Assembly: GCF_003325755.1 (NCBI RefSeq)
Contig: NZ_QORI02000012.1
Span: forward strand, 62,001 to 126,000
DNA from: Pseudomonas sp. SST3
Lineage (GTDB): Bacteria; Pseudomonadota; Gammaproteobacteria; Pseudomonadales; Pseudomonadaceae
Direction of reading: 5' to 3'
DNA length: 64,000 nt
The position numbers and the translations under genes were made by a program. Positions 46,449-55,360 of this stretch are shown here, in pieces. Under the pieces are notes generated by a model. The model had not been told where the DNA came from and did not search any database. It saw nothing but the letters and a program-made list of their open reading frames with translations. Each line of letters starts with the position of its first letter. Position 1 is the first letter of the stretch.

Positions 46449-47207
46449 TTAGTGCACTTGCTGATCGCCGATGAACTTACTGAGGAACTGTCGTGTGCGT
46501 TCCTGCTGCGGCGCGCTAAGCAATTGCCTGGCGTCGCCTTGTTCGACAATCACCCCGTCATCAATGAATATCGCCCTGTCGGCGACGTCGCGGGCGAAGC
46601 CCATCTCGTGGGTGACAATGATCATGGTGCGCTTTTCCTCCGCCAGGCCGCGGATAGTGGCGAGCACTTCGCCGACCAATTCCGGATCGAGCGCCGAGGT
46701 CGGTTCGTCGAACAGGATCACATCCGGCTGCATGGCCAGCGCGCGGGCAATCGCCACGCGCTGTTGCTGGCCGCCGGAGAGACGCTTGGGATAAGCGTCT
46801 TCTTTGCCGCCCAGACCGACCTTGGCCAGCAATGCTCGGCCGCGTTCGAGGGCCTGGGTGCGAGACTCCTTCTTCACTTGCACCGGGCCTTCGATGACAT
46901 TTTCAAGGGCGGTGCGATGGGGGAACAGGTTGAAGTTCTGGAACACGAACCCGACGTGCTGGCGCAGCTGACGGATAAGCCCTTGCTGCGCCTTGAGCGG
47001 TTTATCGGCGTCGATGCGGATCGCACCGACGCTTATCTGCCCGCCGTTGGGTTGCTCCAGCAGATTGAGGCAGCGCAGCAGGGTGGTCTTACCCGAACCG
47101 CTGGGGCCGATGATCGCCAGCACTTCGCCGGGAGCAATGTCGAGGTCGATGCCCTTGAGCACGTCCTGGCCGTTAAAAGACTTTTTCAGGTTGCGCACGG
47201 AAATCAT
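46449..47207 (-). CDS. tcyN: Cystine/amino acid ABC transporter ATP-binding protein
   Basis: A 252-residue cytoplasmic ATPase of the polar amino acid uptake family (TcyN/YecC type). Walker A GPSGSGKTT near residue 35, Q-loop FQNFNLFPHRT, signature LSGGQQQR near 140 and Walker B VILFDEPTSALD are all present. The ATG at 47207 shares one base with the permease stop. Third gene of the uptake set; cystine as the substrate is inferred from the linked D-cysteine desulfhydrase. Confidence 0.9.
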   Translation of the reverse strand: MISVRNLKKSFNGQDVLKGIDLDIAPGEVLAIIGPSGSGKTTLLRCLNLLEQPNGGQISVGAIRIDADKPLKAQQGLIRQLRQHVGFVFQNFNLFPHRTALENVIEGPVQVKKESRTQALERGRALLAKVGLGGKEDAYPKRLSGGQQQRVAIARALAMQPDVILFDEPTSALDPELVGEVLATIRGLAEEKRTMIIVTHEMGFARDVADRAIFIDDGVIVEQGDARQLLSAPQQERTRQFLSKFIGDQQVH

Positions 47208-47875
47208 CAGGCGTCCTGCTCGTGGCGGTTGACCCGGTCTTCCAGGCGACCCTGGAAGTACGCCAGCACGCTGGCCAGCAACCAGTAGATCAGCGCGGCG
47301 GCCAGGTACATGGTGAAAATCTCGAAAGTGCGAGCGGTGATCAGCTGCGCCTGGCGGAACAGTTCCGGCACCTGGATGGTGGCGGCCAGGGCGGTGTCTT
47401 TGACCAGCGAGATGAAGCTGTTGCCCAGAGGCGGCAGGGCGGTGCGTGCGGCCTGCGGCAGGATGGCCCGATACAGAGTCTGTGCGCGGCTCATGCCGAT
47501 ACTGGCGGCCGCTTCCCACTGGCCACGGTCGATGGAGGCGATGGCGGCGCGCAGAATCTCGGCAGTATAGGCCGCCATGTTCAGCGAGAATCCGATCAGC
47601 GCGGCTGGCAGTGGATCGAGCTGGATGCCCAGTTGCGGCATGCCGTAATAGATCATGAACAGCTGCACCAACAGCGGCGTGCCACGGAAGAACGACACGT
47701 AGATCCGAGCCAGCCACTGCAGCGGCCAGTAACCGTACAATCGCAGCAGGGCCAGGCCGAAGCCCAGCAGCAGGCCGAAGAACATTCCGCCCAGGCTCAG
47801 CACCACGGTCCACCACGCGCCCTTCAGTAGGAAGGGCAGCGAGTCCAGCACCAGCTGCAGGCTATCGTCGATCAT
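47207..47875 (-). CDS. tcyL: Cystine/amino acid ABC transporter permease
   Basis: A 222-residue inner-membrane permease with about five helices and the HisM/GlnP family pattern (YVSFFRGTPLLVQLFMIYYG, then the EAA-type loop GQWEAAASIGMSRAQTLYRA that contacts the ATPase). Overlaps the binding-protein gene stop by four bases. Same operon and predicted substrate as the neighbouring ATPase and binding protein. Confidence 0.9.
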   Translation of the reverse strand: MIDDSLQLVLDSLPFLLKGAWWTVVLSLGGMFFGLLLGFGLALLRLYGYWPLQWLARIYVSFFRGTPLLVQLFMIYYGMPQLGIQLDPLPAALIGFSLNMAAYTAEILRAAIASIDRGQWEAAASIGMSRAQTLYRAILPQAARTALPPLGNSFISLVKDTALAATIQVPELFRQAQLITARTFEIFTMYLAAALIYWLLASVLAYFQGRLEDRVNRHEQDA

Positions 47876-48669
47876 TGCGTGACGTCAGTCTTGAACCACC
47901 TTTCGGATAGCTGTTGCAAGGTGCCGTCGGCGCGCAGCCTGGCGATGGCCGCGTTAATGGCGGCGAGCAGTTGCGGATTGCCCTTGCGCAGGGCAATGCC
48001 GGACTCCTGGCGGGAGAAGGCGTCACCGGCGACGGCCAGGCGATCGCCGGTTTTCTCTACCATCTCGAAGGCGGCCAGGCGGTCGACCAGGATCACGTCG
48101 ATGCGGCCGACGTTGAGATCCTGGAACTTGGTCGGGTCATCGTCGTAGGTGCGGATGTCGGCTTGCGGCACGTTCTCTTTCAGCCACTGCTCGTAGTTGG
48201 TGCCCAGGCCAACACCGACCTTTCTATCAGCCAGGTCGGCCGGGGTCTTTATGCTGTCGGCATCGGCCTTGCGGGTCAGTGCCTGGATGCCCGAGACGGT
48301 GTAAGGCGTGGAGAAGTCGTACTTCTGTTTGCGTTCCTCCGAGATGGTCACCTGGTTGATCACCACATCCAGGCGGCCCGATTCCAAGGCGGCGAGGATA
48401 CCGTCCCACTTGGTCGGCTGAAACTCGGCCTTGACCCCCAGCTGCTTGGCCAGGGCGTTGGCGAAGTCGACCTCGAAACCGGTCAGCTGCCCGGTTTCGT
48501 CCTGATAGTTGAAGGGAGGGTAGGTACCTTCGATACCGACCTTGAGGGTGACGTTGGCCTTGACCTCATCCAGCAGATCGGCGGCGAACACCGGAGTGAA
48601 AAGGCTGGAACCAAGTAGCAGGCTCAGGCTGCCCAGCAGGAAACGACGACGCAGAGTAGTGAATTTCAT
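47872..48669 (-). CDS. tcyJ: Cystine-binding periplasmic protein (TcyJ/FliY-like)
   Basis: A 265-residue solute-binding protein, family 3. Signal peptide MKFTTLRRRFLLGSLSLLLG with cleavage near VFAADLL. Family 3 motifs: KVGIEGTYPPFNYQDETGQL, GFEVDFANALAKQLG and KWDGILAALESGRLDVVINQ. Delivers substrate to the permease encoded next. Length and order match the E. coli tcyJ locus, where a D-cysteine desulfhydrase is also nearby. Confidence 0.9.
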   Translation of the reverse strand: MKFTTLRRRFLLGSLSLLLGSSLFTPVFAADLLDEVKANVTLKVGIEGTYPPFNYQDETGQLTGFEVDFANALAKQLGVKAEFQPTKWDGILAALESGRLDVVINQVTISEERKQKYDFSTPYTVSGIQALTRKADADSIKTPADLADRKVGVGLGTNYEQWLKENVPQADIRTYDDDPTKFQDLNVGRIDVILVDRLAAFEMVEKTGDRLAVAGDAFSRQESGIALRKGNPQLLAAINAAIARLRADGTLQQLSERWFKTDVTQ

Positions 48670-48781
48670 GGCAGGCCTCTAGATGGGCGGGGGAAAGTCG
48701 TACAACTCTAAGGGCGGAGATATTCCATGAATAACTAGAATCATCATCACCACCCAACTGTGTGGAGTTTCTGATACGCGC

Positions 48782-49780
48782 TCACAGTACCCATGGATGA
48801 TAGGCGAATAGCGCCGGAGCACCGCCGGTATGCAGGAACAGCAGCGGACCCCGGCCGGGAAAGGCACCTCGGGCAATGCCGTCGAGCAGGCCGGCGAAAG
48901 CTTTGCCGGTGTACACCGGGTCGAGCAACAGGCCTTCCTGCTCGGCGAGCAGGCGGATTGCGGCTAGGGTACCGGCATTCGGCTCGCCATAGCGCGGGGC
49001 GAAGTACTGATCCCACAGTTCGACCTGCAACCCCTTCGGTACATCAACATCGAGCAGCTCGGCGGTGCGTTGCAGCAGGCCTTGGACCTTGGGACGCTGG
49101 GTCGCATCCGGGCGCGATACGGTGACACCGATCACCCGGCTGCCTGGTCGTGTGTATTCCAGCGCCAAGGCCAGGCCACTGTGGGTTCCGGCGCTGCCGG
49201 AGGCGAGCAGTACTGCGGCGAAATCCTCGCCAGTGCTGTGCATCTGTTCGGCCAGCTCCAGGCCAGCACGCACATAACCCATAGCGCCGAGCGCGTTGGA
49301 GCCGCCGATGGGCACCACGTAGGGTTTACGTCCGGCGGTGCGCAGGCGCTCGGCGGCGGTCTCTAGCAGCTCGTCGGCGGCGTCCAGATTGGCGACAGCT
49401 TCGATCTCGCAGCTGAACAGGTCGAGCAGCAGGCGGTTGCCGTTGCTCAGGTAATTGCCCTCGGCAGTACCCAGCGGATTCTCCAGCAGCGCCAGGCAGC
49501 CTAGGCCGAGCCTGGCCGCCAGCGCCGCGGTCTGGCGTACATGGTTGGATTGGATGGCGCCAGCAGTGACCAGAACCTCGGCGCCCTGGGCCAGGGCATC
49601 GGCGCCGAGGTATTCGAGCTTACGTGCCTTGTTGCCACCAAGGGCGAGAGGGGTGAGGTCGTCGCGCTTGATCCAGATATCCCGACCCAGGTGACGTGAC
49701 AGACGCGATAGATGTTCGAGCGGTGTGGCGGCGGGAATCAATTCAAGGCGAGGGAAGCGGGAGAGGGCGTCGGTGAGCAT
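48782..49780 (-). CDS. dcyD: D-cysteine desulfhydrase
   Basis: A 332-residue PLP enzyme that converts D-cysteine to pyruvate, ammonia and sulfide. The PLP lysine is Lys51 in [13 protein letters not shown]. Further family stretches are [40 protein letters not shown] and the phosphate-binding [13 protein letters not shown]. The enzyme family also includes ACC deaminases; location beside a cystine importer favours DcyD. First gene of the operon, with 112 bases to tcyJ. Confidence 0.9.
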   Translation of the reverse strand: MLTDALSRFPRLELIPAATPLEHLSRLSRHLGRDIWIKRDDLTPLALGGNKARKLEYLGADALAQGAEVLVTAGAIQSNHVRQTAALAARLGLGCLALLENPLGTAEGNYLSNGNRLLLDLFSCEIEAVANLDAADELLETAAERLRTAGRKPYVVPIGGSNALGAMGYVRAGLELAEQMHSTGEDFAAVLLASGSAGTHSGLALALEYTRPGSRVIGVTVSRPDATQRPKVQGLLQRTAELLDVDVPKGLQVELWDQYFAPRYGEPNAGTLAAIRLLAEQEGLLLDPVYTGKAFAGLLDGIARGAFPGRGPLLFLHTGGAPALFAYHPWVL

Positions 49781-50072
49781 GGGAGCAGGCTTCTGCGCAG
49801 AGATGAATAATCACTGTAGAAGGCGTTCCAGAACCGCGGCAAGCCGATGAGCCAGCGGAGTAAGGCGCTGCCGACGATCCTGTGTCGGCTACGGCGTCCT
49901 TAGCGAAGCGATTCGCTTACCTACGCATCGAGCTCCATCACGCTATTCATCGGCTAACGAACCGCCATTCCCGGCCAATGACCGCCTGTTCTAGACGGCT
50001 TGAAGGCGACCCAACGCTGCCAGTCCTCACAGGCAGAAACTGGCGCGAAGCAATCATTTGTGCTGCCGAATT
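49781..50072. other. Intergenic region between dcyD and the MFS transporter
   Basis: About 290 bases with no supported gene. It must hold the dcyD promoter. Base composition is like the neighbours, and I see no clear promoter or repeat. Confidence 0.4.
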
Positions 50073-51386
50073 TCACCCTTTGCCGCGAGGCTGAAGGCCC
50101 GGCGAAGTCATAGCCGTCTTTGGCGTCGCGCTGGGCTCAGCCAGATCAGACGTTGCTGATGGCTGCAAAGATACTCTGGAGCTACCCGCTGCGATTAGCA
50201 TGGCGACGAGGTTCGCGCAGACACTCGCCAGGATCGGCGTCGTGTAGCTTTGGTTCAGATCGAAGACATATCCCGCCGCGCTGGGGCCTACCAACGTGCC
50301 GAACGCTACGCTGGTGTACAGAATACCGATGAGGCTGCCGACCTTGGCTTCGCCGAAATAGTCCATGACGAGCGCTGGGAGAACAGCAACCCAGCCACCA
50401 TAGAAGACGCCATACGCCAGAGCGAAAATGAATAACGACCAGAACTCGGTCGCGATCAGCCAGATCATCATGGCGAATGCCATCCCGGCGAACATGACCA
50501 GAAGGGAAAAGCGCCGGCCGTATCGGTCGGCAAACCCGCCGAGCAAAAACCGTCCAGCAGTGCTTCCAAACCCTATCATGGCCAGAAGATAGACGGCCTG
50601 CGCGGGCGCGACGCCGAGATCCACCGCATAGGGTACGACGTGGGCGAACGGGACGAAGACGCCGAATGAACAAAGCAAGCACGCAACATAAAGCCCGATG
50701 AAACGTGGTGACTTGACGGCCGTGGCTACAGCGAAGCCTTTTGGTGTTTCGAATTGTGCGCCGGCCTGTATGGGGGCGCCGTCAGGGGCAACACCCCGAT
50801 CCCTGGGGTTGTTGACGATCAGCAGCGCCATTCCGGCGCCAATGACCACCGCGAGCCCGCCGAGCACGAAGTAGGCGTCGCGCCACCCGATGGATTCGAC
50901 CAGCAGGGCCGAAAATGGCGGCATCACCAGCGTGCCCACGCCAATCCCGCTGACCGCCACTCCCGATGCGAAGCCGCGGCGGCGAACGAACCACCGCTGT
51001 ATGGTGCTCAGCACAGGCACGTAAGAGAGCCCTACACCGAGCCCCACCCCAAGCGCATAGGCGATATACACTTCAGTCAGGCTGCGGGCCATACCGGCCA
51101 AAGCCAGGCCGAGCCCCACCAGAGTCATTCCGGCGACCGTCAATGCGCGAGAACCCCAGCGATCCGAGAGCGGTCCGCTCAGAACGCCCAGGCCGAAATA
51201 CAGAAAACCTGCGAGCGAGAACACCAAGGAAACCGAGCCCCGCGAGGCGGAGAATTCGGTCTGCAGAGAAGGGACGAAAGCGCCGAACGTATAAGCGCTT
51301 CCAAATCCTACGAACGTAACGGCGAACGCGGCCGCGACCACGAACCAGCCGTAGAAAATGCGAGCGTGCATTGAGTCGTTTGTCAT
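50073..51386 (-). CDS. MFS transporter, oxalate/formate antiporter-like
   Basis: A 437-residue inner-membrane protein with 12 predicted helices. Family features include GSAYTFGAFVPSLQTEFSAS at the first periplasmic loop and GPLSDRWGSRALTVAG, the loop 2-3 motif of MFS proteins. It resembles the OFA (oxalate/formate antiporter) and monocarboxylate groups. AAAGGGGG lies five bases before the ATG at 51386. It follows the amidase gene by 11 bases, so the amidase and transporter are one operon; it may import the amide or export the acid product. Confidence 0.82.
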   Translation of the reverse strand: MTNDSMHARIFYGWFVVAAAFAVTFVGFGSAYTFGAFVPSLQTEFSASRGSVSLVFSLAGFLYFGLGVLSGPLSDRWGSRALTVAGMTLVGLGLALAGMARSLTEVYIAYALGVGLGVGLSYVPVLSTIQRWFVRRRGFASGVAVSGIGVGTLVMPPFSALLVESIGWRDAYFVLGGLAVVIGAGMALLIVNNPRDRGVAPDGAPIQAGAQFETPKGFAVATAVKSPRFIGLYVACLLCSFGVFVPFAHVVPYAVDLGVAPAQAVYLLAMIGFGSTAGRFLLGGFADRYGRRFSLLVMFAGMAFAMMIWLIATEFWSLFIFALAYGVFYGGWVAVLPALVMDYFGEAKVGSLIGILYTSVAFGTLVGPSAAGYVFDLNQSYTTPILASVCANLVAMLIAAGSSRVSLQPSATSDLAEPSATPKTAMTSPGLQPRGKG

Positions 51387-51397
51387 CGGAACCCCCT

Positions 51398-52804
51398 TTA
51401 GGCCAGCGGGTGGCGGCAATGCCAGGATGTAGCGTTCTGAAAGGCGGCGCCGGCTCGCAGGAGCATTGCCTCACCGAGATGGGCAGAGACGAGTTGGAGC
51501 CCGATGGGTAAGCCCGAGTCGGTAAAGCCACCGGGTAGGGTGACGGTGGGGTTTCCGGTCAGGTTGAATGGGCAGGTATAGCGCTGCAGTCTGGCGATCA
51601 GTTCGGGTTGTTCGCCCAATGTCTGTATCGCATCGAGGCTCAGTGGTGCGAAGGGATGTACCGGCGTGAGCAGCAAATCAACGGCGCCGAAGAAGGTGGC
51701 GACGCTTCCACGGAAATTCAGCCGGCGCAGCAGTGCCTTTTGATAATCGATGCCGGACAGACCGCGGCCTGCTTCGATAACGGACGCTAGCACCGGGCCG
51801 TATTCGCTCTTGCGCGCAGGGTAAGTGGCCTGGTGCGCGACGGCCGTCTCCACCGAACAAATGGGATACCAGTCTGCAACCGCCTGCTCGACATCGGGAA
51901 AGGTGACTTCAACGATATGCGCGCCGAGCGCGCGGAATACCTCCAGCGCTTCCGATAGTGCCTGTTGAACAGTGGGGTGGACATCGCTGCTGTTCCACAC
52001 GGTGTCCATGCCTATGCGTACGCCCCGGATGCCTTGGCCGACAGCAGCCATGTAATCGGGGACCGGTTCGGGTATGGCGGTAGGGTCCTGCGGATCGTGA
52101 CCGGCGATGACGGCTAACAGCGCGGCGATGTCTTCGGCACTCCGTGCCATGGGGCCTACATGGTCGAGGCTTGCGGCAAGCTCGAACACGCCGTAACGGC
52201 TGACGCGCCCCCAGGTGGGTTTCAGCCCTGTCACACCATTAGCGGCCGAGGGCCAACGGATCGAGCCACCCGTATCGGAAGCAAGCGCTCCGTAGCACAG
52301 CCCCGCAGCCGTAGCCGAGCCTGGACCGCTGGACGAGATGCCAGGCCAGAAATCGGCATTCCATGGGTTCTTGGGCGATGCGATCAAAGGGTGGTGATCG
52401 GAGTAAGCACCTTCGGTTAGTTGAAGCTTGCCCAGCAAGACGGCGCCGGCCTCCTTGAGGCGTCGCACCACAGTTGCATCCTCGGTTGGCCGATTTTGTT
52501 GGTGTATCGGCATGCCTGCTGCCGTCGGGATGCCCTTGGTCCAGAACAAGTCTTTCACTGCGATCGGAATGCCATGTAGTGGCCCGCGGTATCGGCCCGC
52601 CGCGATCTCTGTTTCAGCTGCCTCAGCTTGGGACAGGGCTAGATCCGCCGTTACAAGTGCATAGCTGCAGAGATTCCCGTCCATGGTTGCAATTCGGTCC
52701 AGCTGCGCCTGCACGACCGTGACCGGCGATATCTGGCGCGATCTGATGCGAGCCGCCAGCTGGGTCAGTTCAAGGTAATGCAGCTCTGTCGATTGGATAG
52801 TCAT
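51398..52804 (-). CDS. Amidase-signature family hydrolase
   Basis: A 468-residue amide hydrolase. The Ser-cisSer-Lys triad is visible: Lys84 in PIAVKDLFW, cis-Ser157 in PGISSSGPGSATAAG and nucleophile Ser181 in DTGGSIRWPSA; the spacing of 24 residues between the serines is normal. No GatB/GatA-type context exists, so it is not the tRNA amidotransferase subunit. The ATG at 52804 is preceded by GGTGGAG; the frame runs 128 codons further upstream without family similarity. Divergent from a LysR regulator that probably controls it. The substrate is unknown: arylamides, indoleacetamide and ureide-type amides are all possible. Confidence 0.87.
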   Translation of the reverse strand: MTIQSTELHYLELTQLAARIRSRQISPVTVVQAQLDRIATMDGNLCSYALVTADLALSQAEAAETEIAAGRYRGPLHGIPIAVKDLFWTKGIPTAAGMPIHQQNRPTEDATVVRRLKEAGAVLLGKLQLTEGAYSDHHPLIASPKNPWNADFWPGISSSGPGSATAAGLCYGALASDTGGSIRWPSAANGVTGLKPTWGRVSRYGVFELAASLDHVGPMARSAEDIAALLAVIAGHDPQDPTAIPEPVPDYMAAVGQGIRGVRIGMDTVWNSSDVHPTVQQALSEALEVFRALGAHIVEVTFPDVEQAVADWYPICSVETAVAHQATYPARKSEYGPVLASVIEAGRGLSGIDYQKALLRRLNFRGSVATFFGAVDLLLTPVHPFAPLSLDAIQTLGEQPELIARLQRYTCPFNLTGNPTVTLPGGFTDSGLPIGLQLVSAHLGEAMLLRAGAAFQNATSWHCRHPLA

Positions 52805-52948
52805 GTATTCATCTCCACCAAAGGCAAAAATATGCTTGATCACGTGCTGTCTGGATCGCATCAGGATGACTAAGCTGAGAAAATAGTGACCTCGCGCGAA
52901 ATCACGCGCAAACGAGTATTTCTGTCGATTTCGATTTAGGTGAGCTAA

Positions 52949-53860
52949 ATGATCGAGCGTAAGATGCCACCACTGAACGCGCTCCGTGCGTTCGAAGCCA
53001 CGGCACGGCACCTGTCCGTGAAGAACGCCGCCGAAGAACTCTGCGTGACACCAGGCGCCGTGAGCCAGTTGGTCAAGGCGCTCGAACTCAACCTGGGCGT
53101 CAAGTTGTTCAATCGAGTAAATCGGGGCATCTTCCTGACCGATATCGGGCAGGCTTACCTGCCGCCGGTACGCAACGCCTTCAGGCAAATAACCGAAGCC
53201 TCCAATCGCATCTCGAGCGCTGTGGAGACGGGAATACTGACGGTGAGCGTGACTTCATTTTTCGCGTCCGCCTGGCTCGTGCCGCGTCTGATGCAGTTTC
53301 AAGACGACAATCCGGAGATCGATCTGCGGGTGGTTACCAACAATCAGCTGGTCGATTTTTCCCGTGATAGCGTGGATGTCGCTATCCGTCACGGGCTTGG
53401 CGTCTATCCGGGCCTGGCGAGCCACCACGTGCTAGCAGTGGAGGTCGTTCCGGTGGCGGCCCCGCAACTCGTGGGCCGAATGGGTCAGCCGGCATCGCCA
53501 GCCGACCTGACACGTTGGCCACAGGTGCATGATGCGGAGCGCAGGGCCTGGCATCGCTGGTTCCAATCGCAAGGTGTAGAGGAGATCGGTGCGCTCCGAG
53601 GACCGTCCTTCGACGACTCAGGCTTGCTGGTCAAGGCCGTGCTGGCAGGTCAGGGAGTCGGGTTGTTGCCCGCAGCCATGGTGGCTTCTGAACTCGCGCA
53701 GGGGCAGCTCGTTAAGGTTGCGCAGGTCTCGTTGCTGGAGGATTTCGCCTACTACCTGGTCTACCCCGAAGCCCGACACGATCGGCCAAAGGTCGCCGCG
53801 TTCCGCCGCTGGATACTAGACGCGGCTGCCCGCCAGTGCACAGGTAGATCAGGCCAGTAA
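52949..53860 (+). CDS. LysR-family regulator, GcvA-like
   Basis: A 303-residue regulator with an N-terminal winged helix-turn-helix (NALRAFEATARHLSVKNAAE, CVTPGAVSQLVKALE) and a C-terminal effector-binding fold (ILTVSVTSFFASAWLVPRL, DVAIRHGLGVYPGL). The GcvA group is recognised by the LRAFEATARH start. It is divergent from the amidase, 144 bases apart, and likely activates the amidase-MFS operon in response to its substrate. Confidence 0.9.
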   Translation: MIERKMPPLNALRAFEATARHLSVKNAAEELCVTPGAVSQLVKALELNLGVKLFNRVNRGIFLTDIGQAYLPPVRNAFRQITEASNRISSAVETGILTVSVTSFFASAWLVPRLMQFQDDNPEIDLRVVTNNQLVDFSRDSVDVAIRHGLGVYPGLASHHVLAVEVVPVAAPQLVGRMGQPASPADLTRWPQVHDAERRAWHRWFQSQGVEEIGALRGPSFDDSGLLVKAVLAGQGVGLLPAAMVASELAQGQLVKVAQVSLLEDFAYYLVYPEARHDRPKVAAFRRWILDAAARQCTGRSGQ

Positions 53861-54208
53861 TCCATTTGCCTGATACATACGGTGCACGCCGAACACACCG
53901 AGAAAGGTCAGCAGGAGCCGGTCGAGTCGTTCCATGATCGTGATGCGAACTGGAAGCCGATCGCCTGGCCAGCCTCAAGCTGCCGCTGCGGAAGCCGAGC
54001 ATGCAGAGAGAGAGCTCGTCGCTCCCCCAGGGTGCCGGGGCGTTGGCTTTATGCTGATTGGCTGGAAGAAGAATGCGGCGATGGATACTGTCGAAAACTG
54101 CGGCAGAAGTAACACGTGCTGGCCATGAACAACCAAATCAATGCCGCACGCCATGTGATTCGTGAATGGTGCCGAATAGTGCAGTGCGCATAGTTGGGCC
54201 TGAATTGA
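53861..54208. other. Intergenic region with no supported gene
   Basis: About 350 bases between the LysR gene and the terminator that ends the ureidoglycine aminohydrolase gene. Short frames of up to 76 codons occur, but they have no good ribosome-binding site, biased composition or recognisable sequence. Confidence 0.4.
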
Positions 54209-54244
54209 AACGCCCTCGACACCAAAAGGCGCGAGGGCGTTCGA
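54209..54244 (-). terminator. Terminator after the ureidoglycine aminohydrolase gene
   Basis: AACGCCCTCG (54209-54218) pairs with CGAGGGCGTT (54232-54241) around a 13-base loop. On the minus strand the stem ends in TT, then TCAATTC, so the T run is short. It is 12 bases past the gene's stop. Confidence 0.7.
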
Positions 54245-54252
54245 TGCTAAGG

Positions 54253-55092
54253 CTAGGACCGGTGATTGTACTTGCCCAGATCCATGTGACGGTTCACGTC
54301 CTTATAGAGAAGATAACGGAACTTGCCGGGGCCGCCCGAGTAGCAAGCCTGCGGGCAGAAAGCGCGCAGCCACATGTAGTCGCCAGCTTCCACTTCAACC
54401 CAATCCTGGTTCAAGCGATAAACGGCTTTTCCTTCGAGTACATACAGGCCGTGTTCCATGACGTGAGTTTCAGCAAAGGGGATCACTGCACCGGGCTCGA
54501 AGGTCACGATGTTTACGTGCATGTCATGACGCATGTCGCTCATGTCGACGAATCGGGTGGTGACCCACTTGCCGTCGGTGCCCGGCATCGCTATCGGCTC
54601 GATATCCTGCTCGTTGGTCACAAAGGCTTCGGGGTGAGGTAGCCCTTTGACCGCCTGGTAGTACTTGCGGATCCAGTGGAAGCGCGCAGGGGAGGCGTTG
54701 TTGTTGCGCAGACTCCATTCGGAGGCTGGCGGGATGAAGGCATAGCTACCCGGACGCATGGTGTGCTTGGTGCCTTCGAGGGTCAGAGTGAATTCACCAT
54801 CGACTACGAACAGCACGCCTTCGGCGTTAGGGTCTTGCTCGGGCTGGTCACTGCCGCCTCCTTCTGCCAGTTCCACGATGTACTGGGAGAAGGTCTCCGC
54901 GAAGCCGGACAGCGGGCGGGACAGAACCCACATGCGCATGTTGTCCCAGAAGGGCAGGTGGCTTGTGACGATGTCGCGCATCACACCTTTAGGGATGATG
55001 GCGTAGGCCTCGGTGAACATCGCACGGTCGGTCAGCAGCTCGGTCTGCGCTGGGTGGCCCCCGGTGGGTGCGTAGTACTTGGTGTTTGCCAT
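54253..55092 (-). CDS. allE: (S)-ureidoglycine aminohydrolase
   Basis: A 279-residue bicupin that converts (S)-ureidoglycine to (S)-ureidoglycolate in allantoin degradation. The N-terminal cupin includes EGVLFVVDGEFTLTLEGTKH and the C-terminal, metal-binding cupin has PFAETHVMEHGLYVLEGKAV, with metal ligands EtHvMeHg. ATG at 55092 with GGGAG six bases upstream; the frame extends 22 codons further to an ATG next to the operator. No allantoinase, allantoate amidohydrolase or uricase lies in the window, so the gene is separated from the rest of its pathway or these are elsewhere. Paired GTATAC sites lie upstream. Confidence 0.9.
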   Translation of the reverse strand: MANTKYYAPTGGHPAQTELLTDRAMFTEAYAIIPKGVMRDIVTSHLPFWDNMRMWVLSRPLSGFAETFSQYIVELAEGGGSDQPEQDPNAEGVLFVVDGEFTLTLEGTKHTMRPGSYAFIPPASEWSLRNNNASPARFHWIRKYYQAVKGLPHPEAFVTNEQDIEPIAMPGTDGKWVTTRFVDMSDMRHDMHVNIVTFEPGAVIPFAETHVMEHGLYVLEGKAVYRLNQDWVEVEAGDYMWLRAFCPQACYSGGPGKFRYLLYKDVNRHMDLGKYNHRS

Positions 55093-55159
55093 ATAACTCC
55101 CATCTTGGTTGTTGGTGCTCGCTGGCGTGCTGCCGCGAGCTGTAAGGGGCGTTTTCATA

Positions 55160-55202
55160 TTGTATACATAAATTGGTAAAAATTATATCTGAATGTATAC
55201 AA
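55160..55202. promoter_or_regulatory. Paired GTATAC operators upstream of allE
   Basis: Two elements, TTGTATACA at 55160-55168 and TGTATACAA at 55194-55202, are mirror copies of one site with centres 33 bp apart, about three helical turns. They lie 70-110 bases before the allE start in an AT-rich stretch. TTGTATACAA-like sites are typical of GntR-family (FCD) regulators, so GntR control is inferred; no GntR gene is nearby. Confidence 0.65.
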
Positions 55203-55360
55203 CATCTACCGCGTTGCCGAAAGTCATTTCAGCATTATTGAGAGAACGGGCAGCTAAAAAGGAGGCTTGTCGGCAGCCTCTTGCCCTGAAGAACCGACTA
55301 ACCAGCCTGTTCTTGGTGGTACCTCAGGGGAGCGTCGTAACGGAAACCGGCTGGTTACGT

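Noticed and set aside
46386..47288. A 300-codon plus-strand frame across the tRNA terminator and ABC ATPase gene
   Set aside because: It runs antisense to an intact ATPase with all motifs and begins inside a terminator hairpin.
53882..54112. Short plus-strand frames after the LysR gene
   Set aside because: No ribosome-binding site, low complexity and cysteine/arginine-rich translation typical of non-coding GC-rich DNA.
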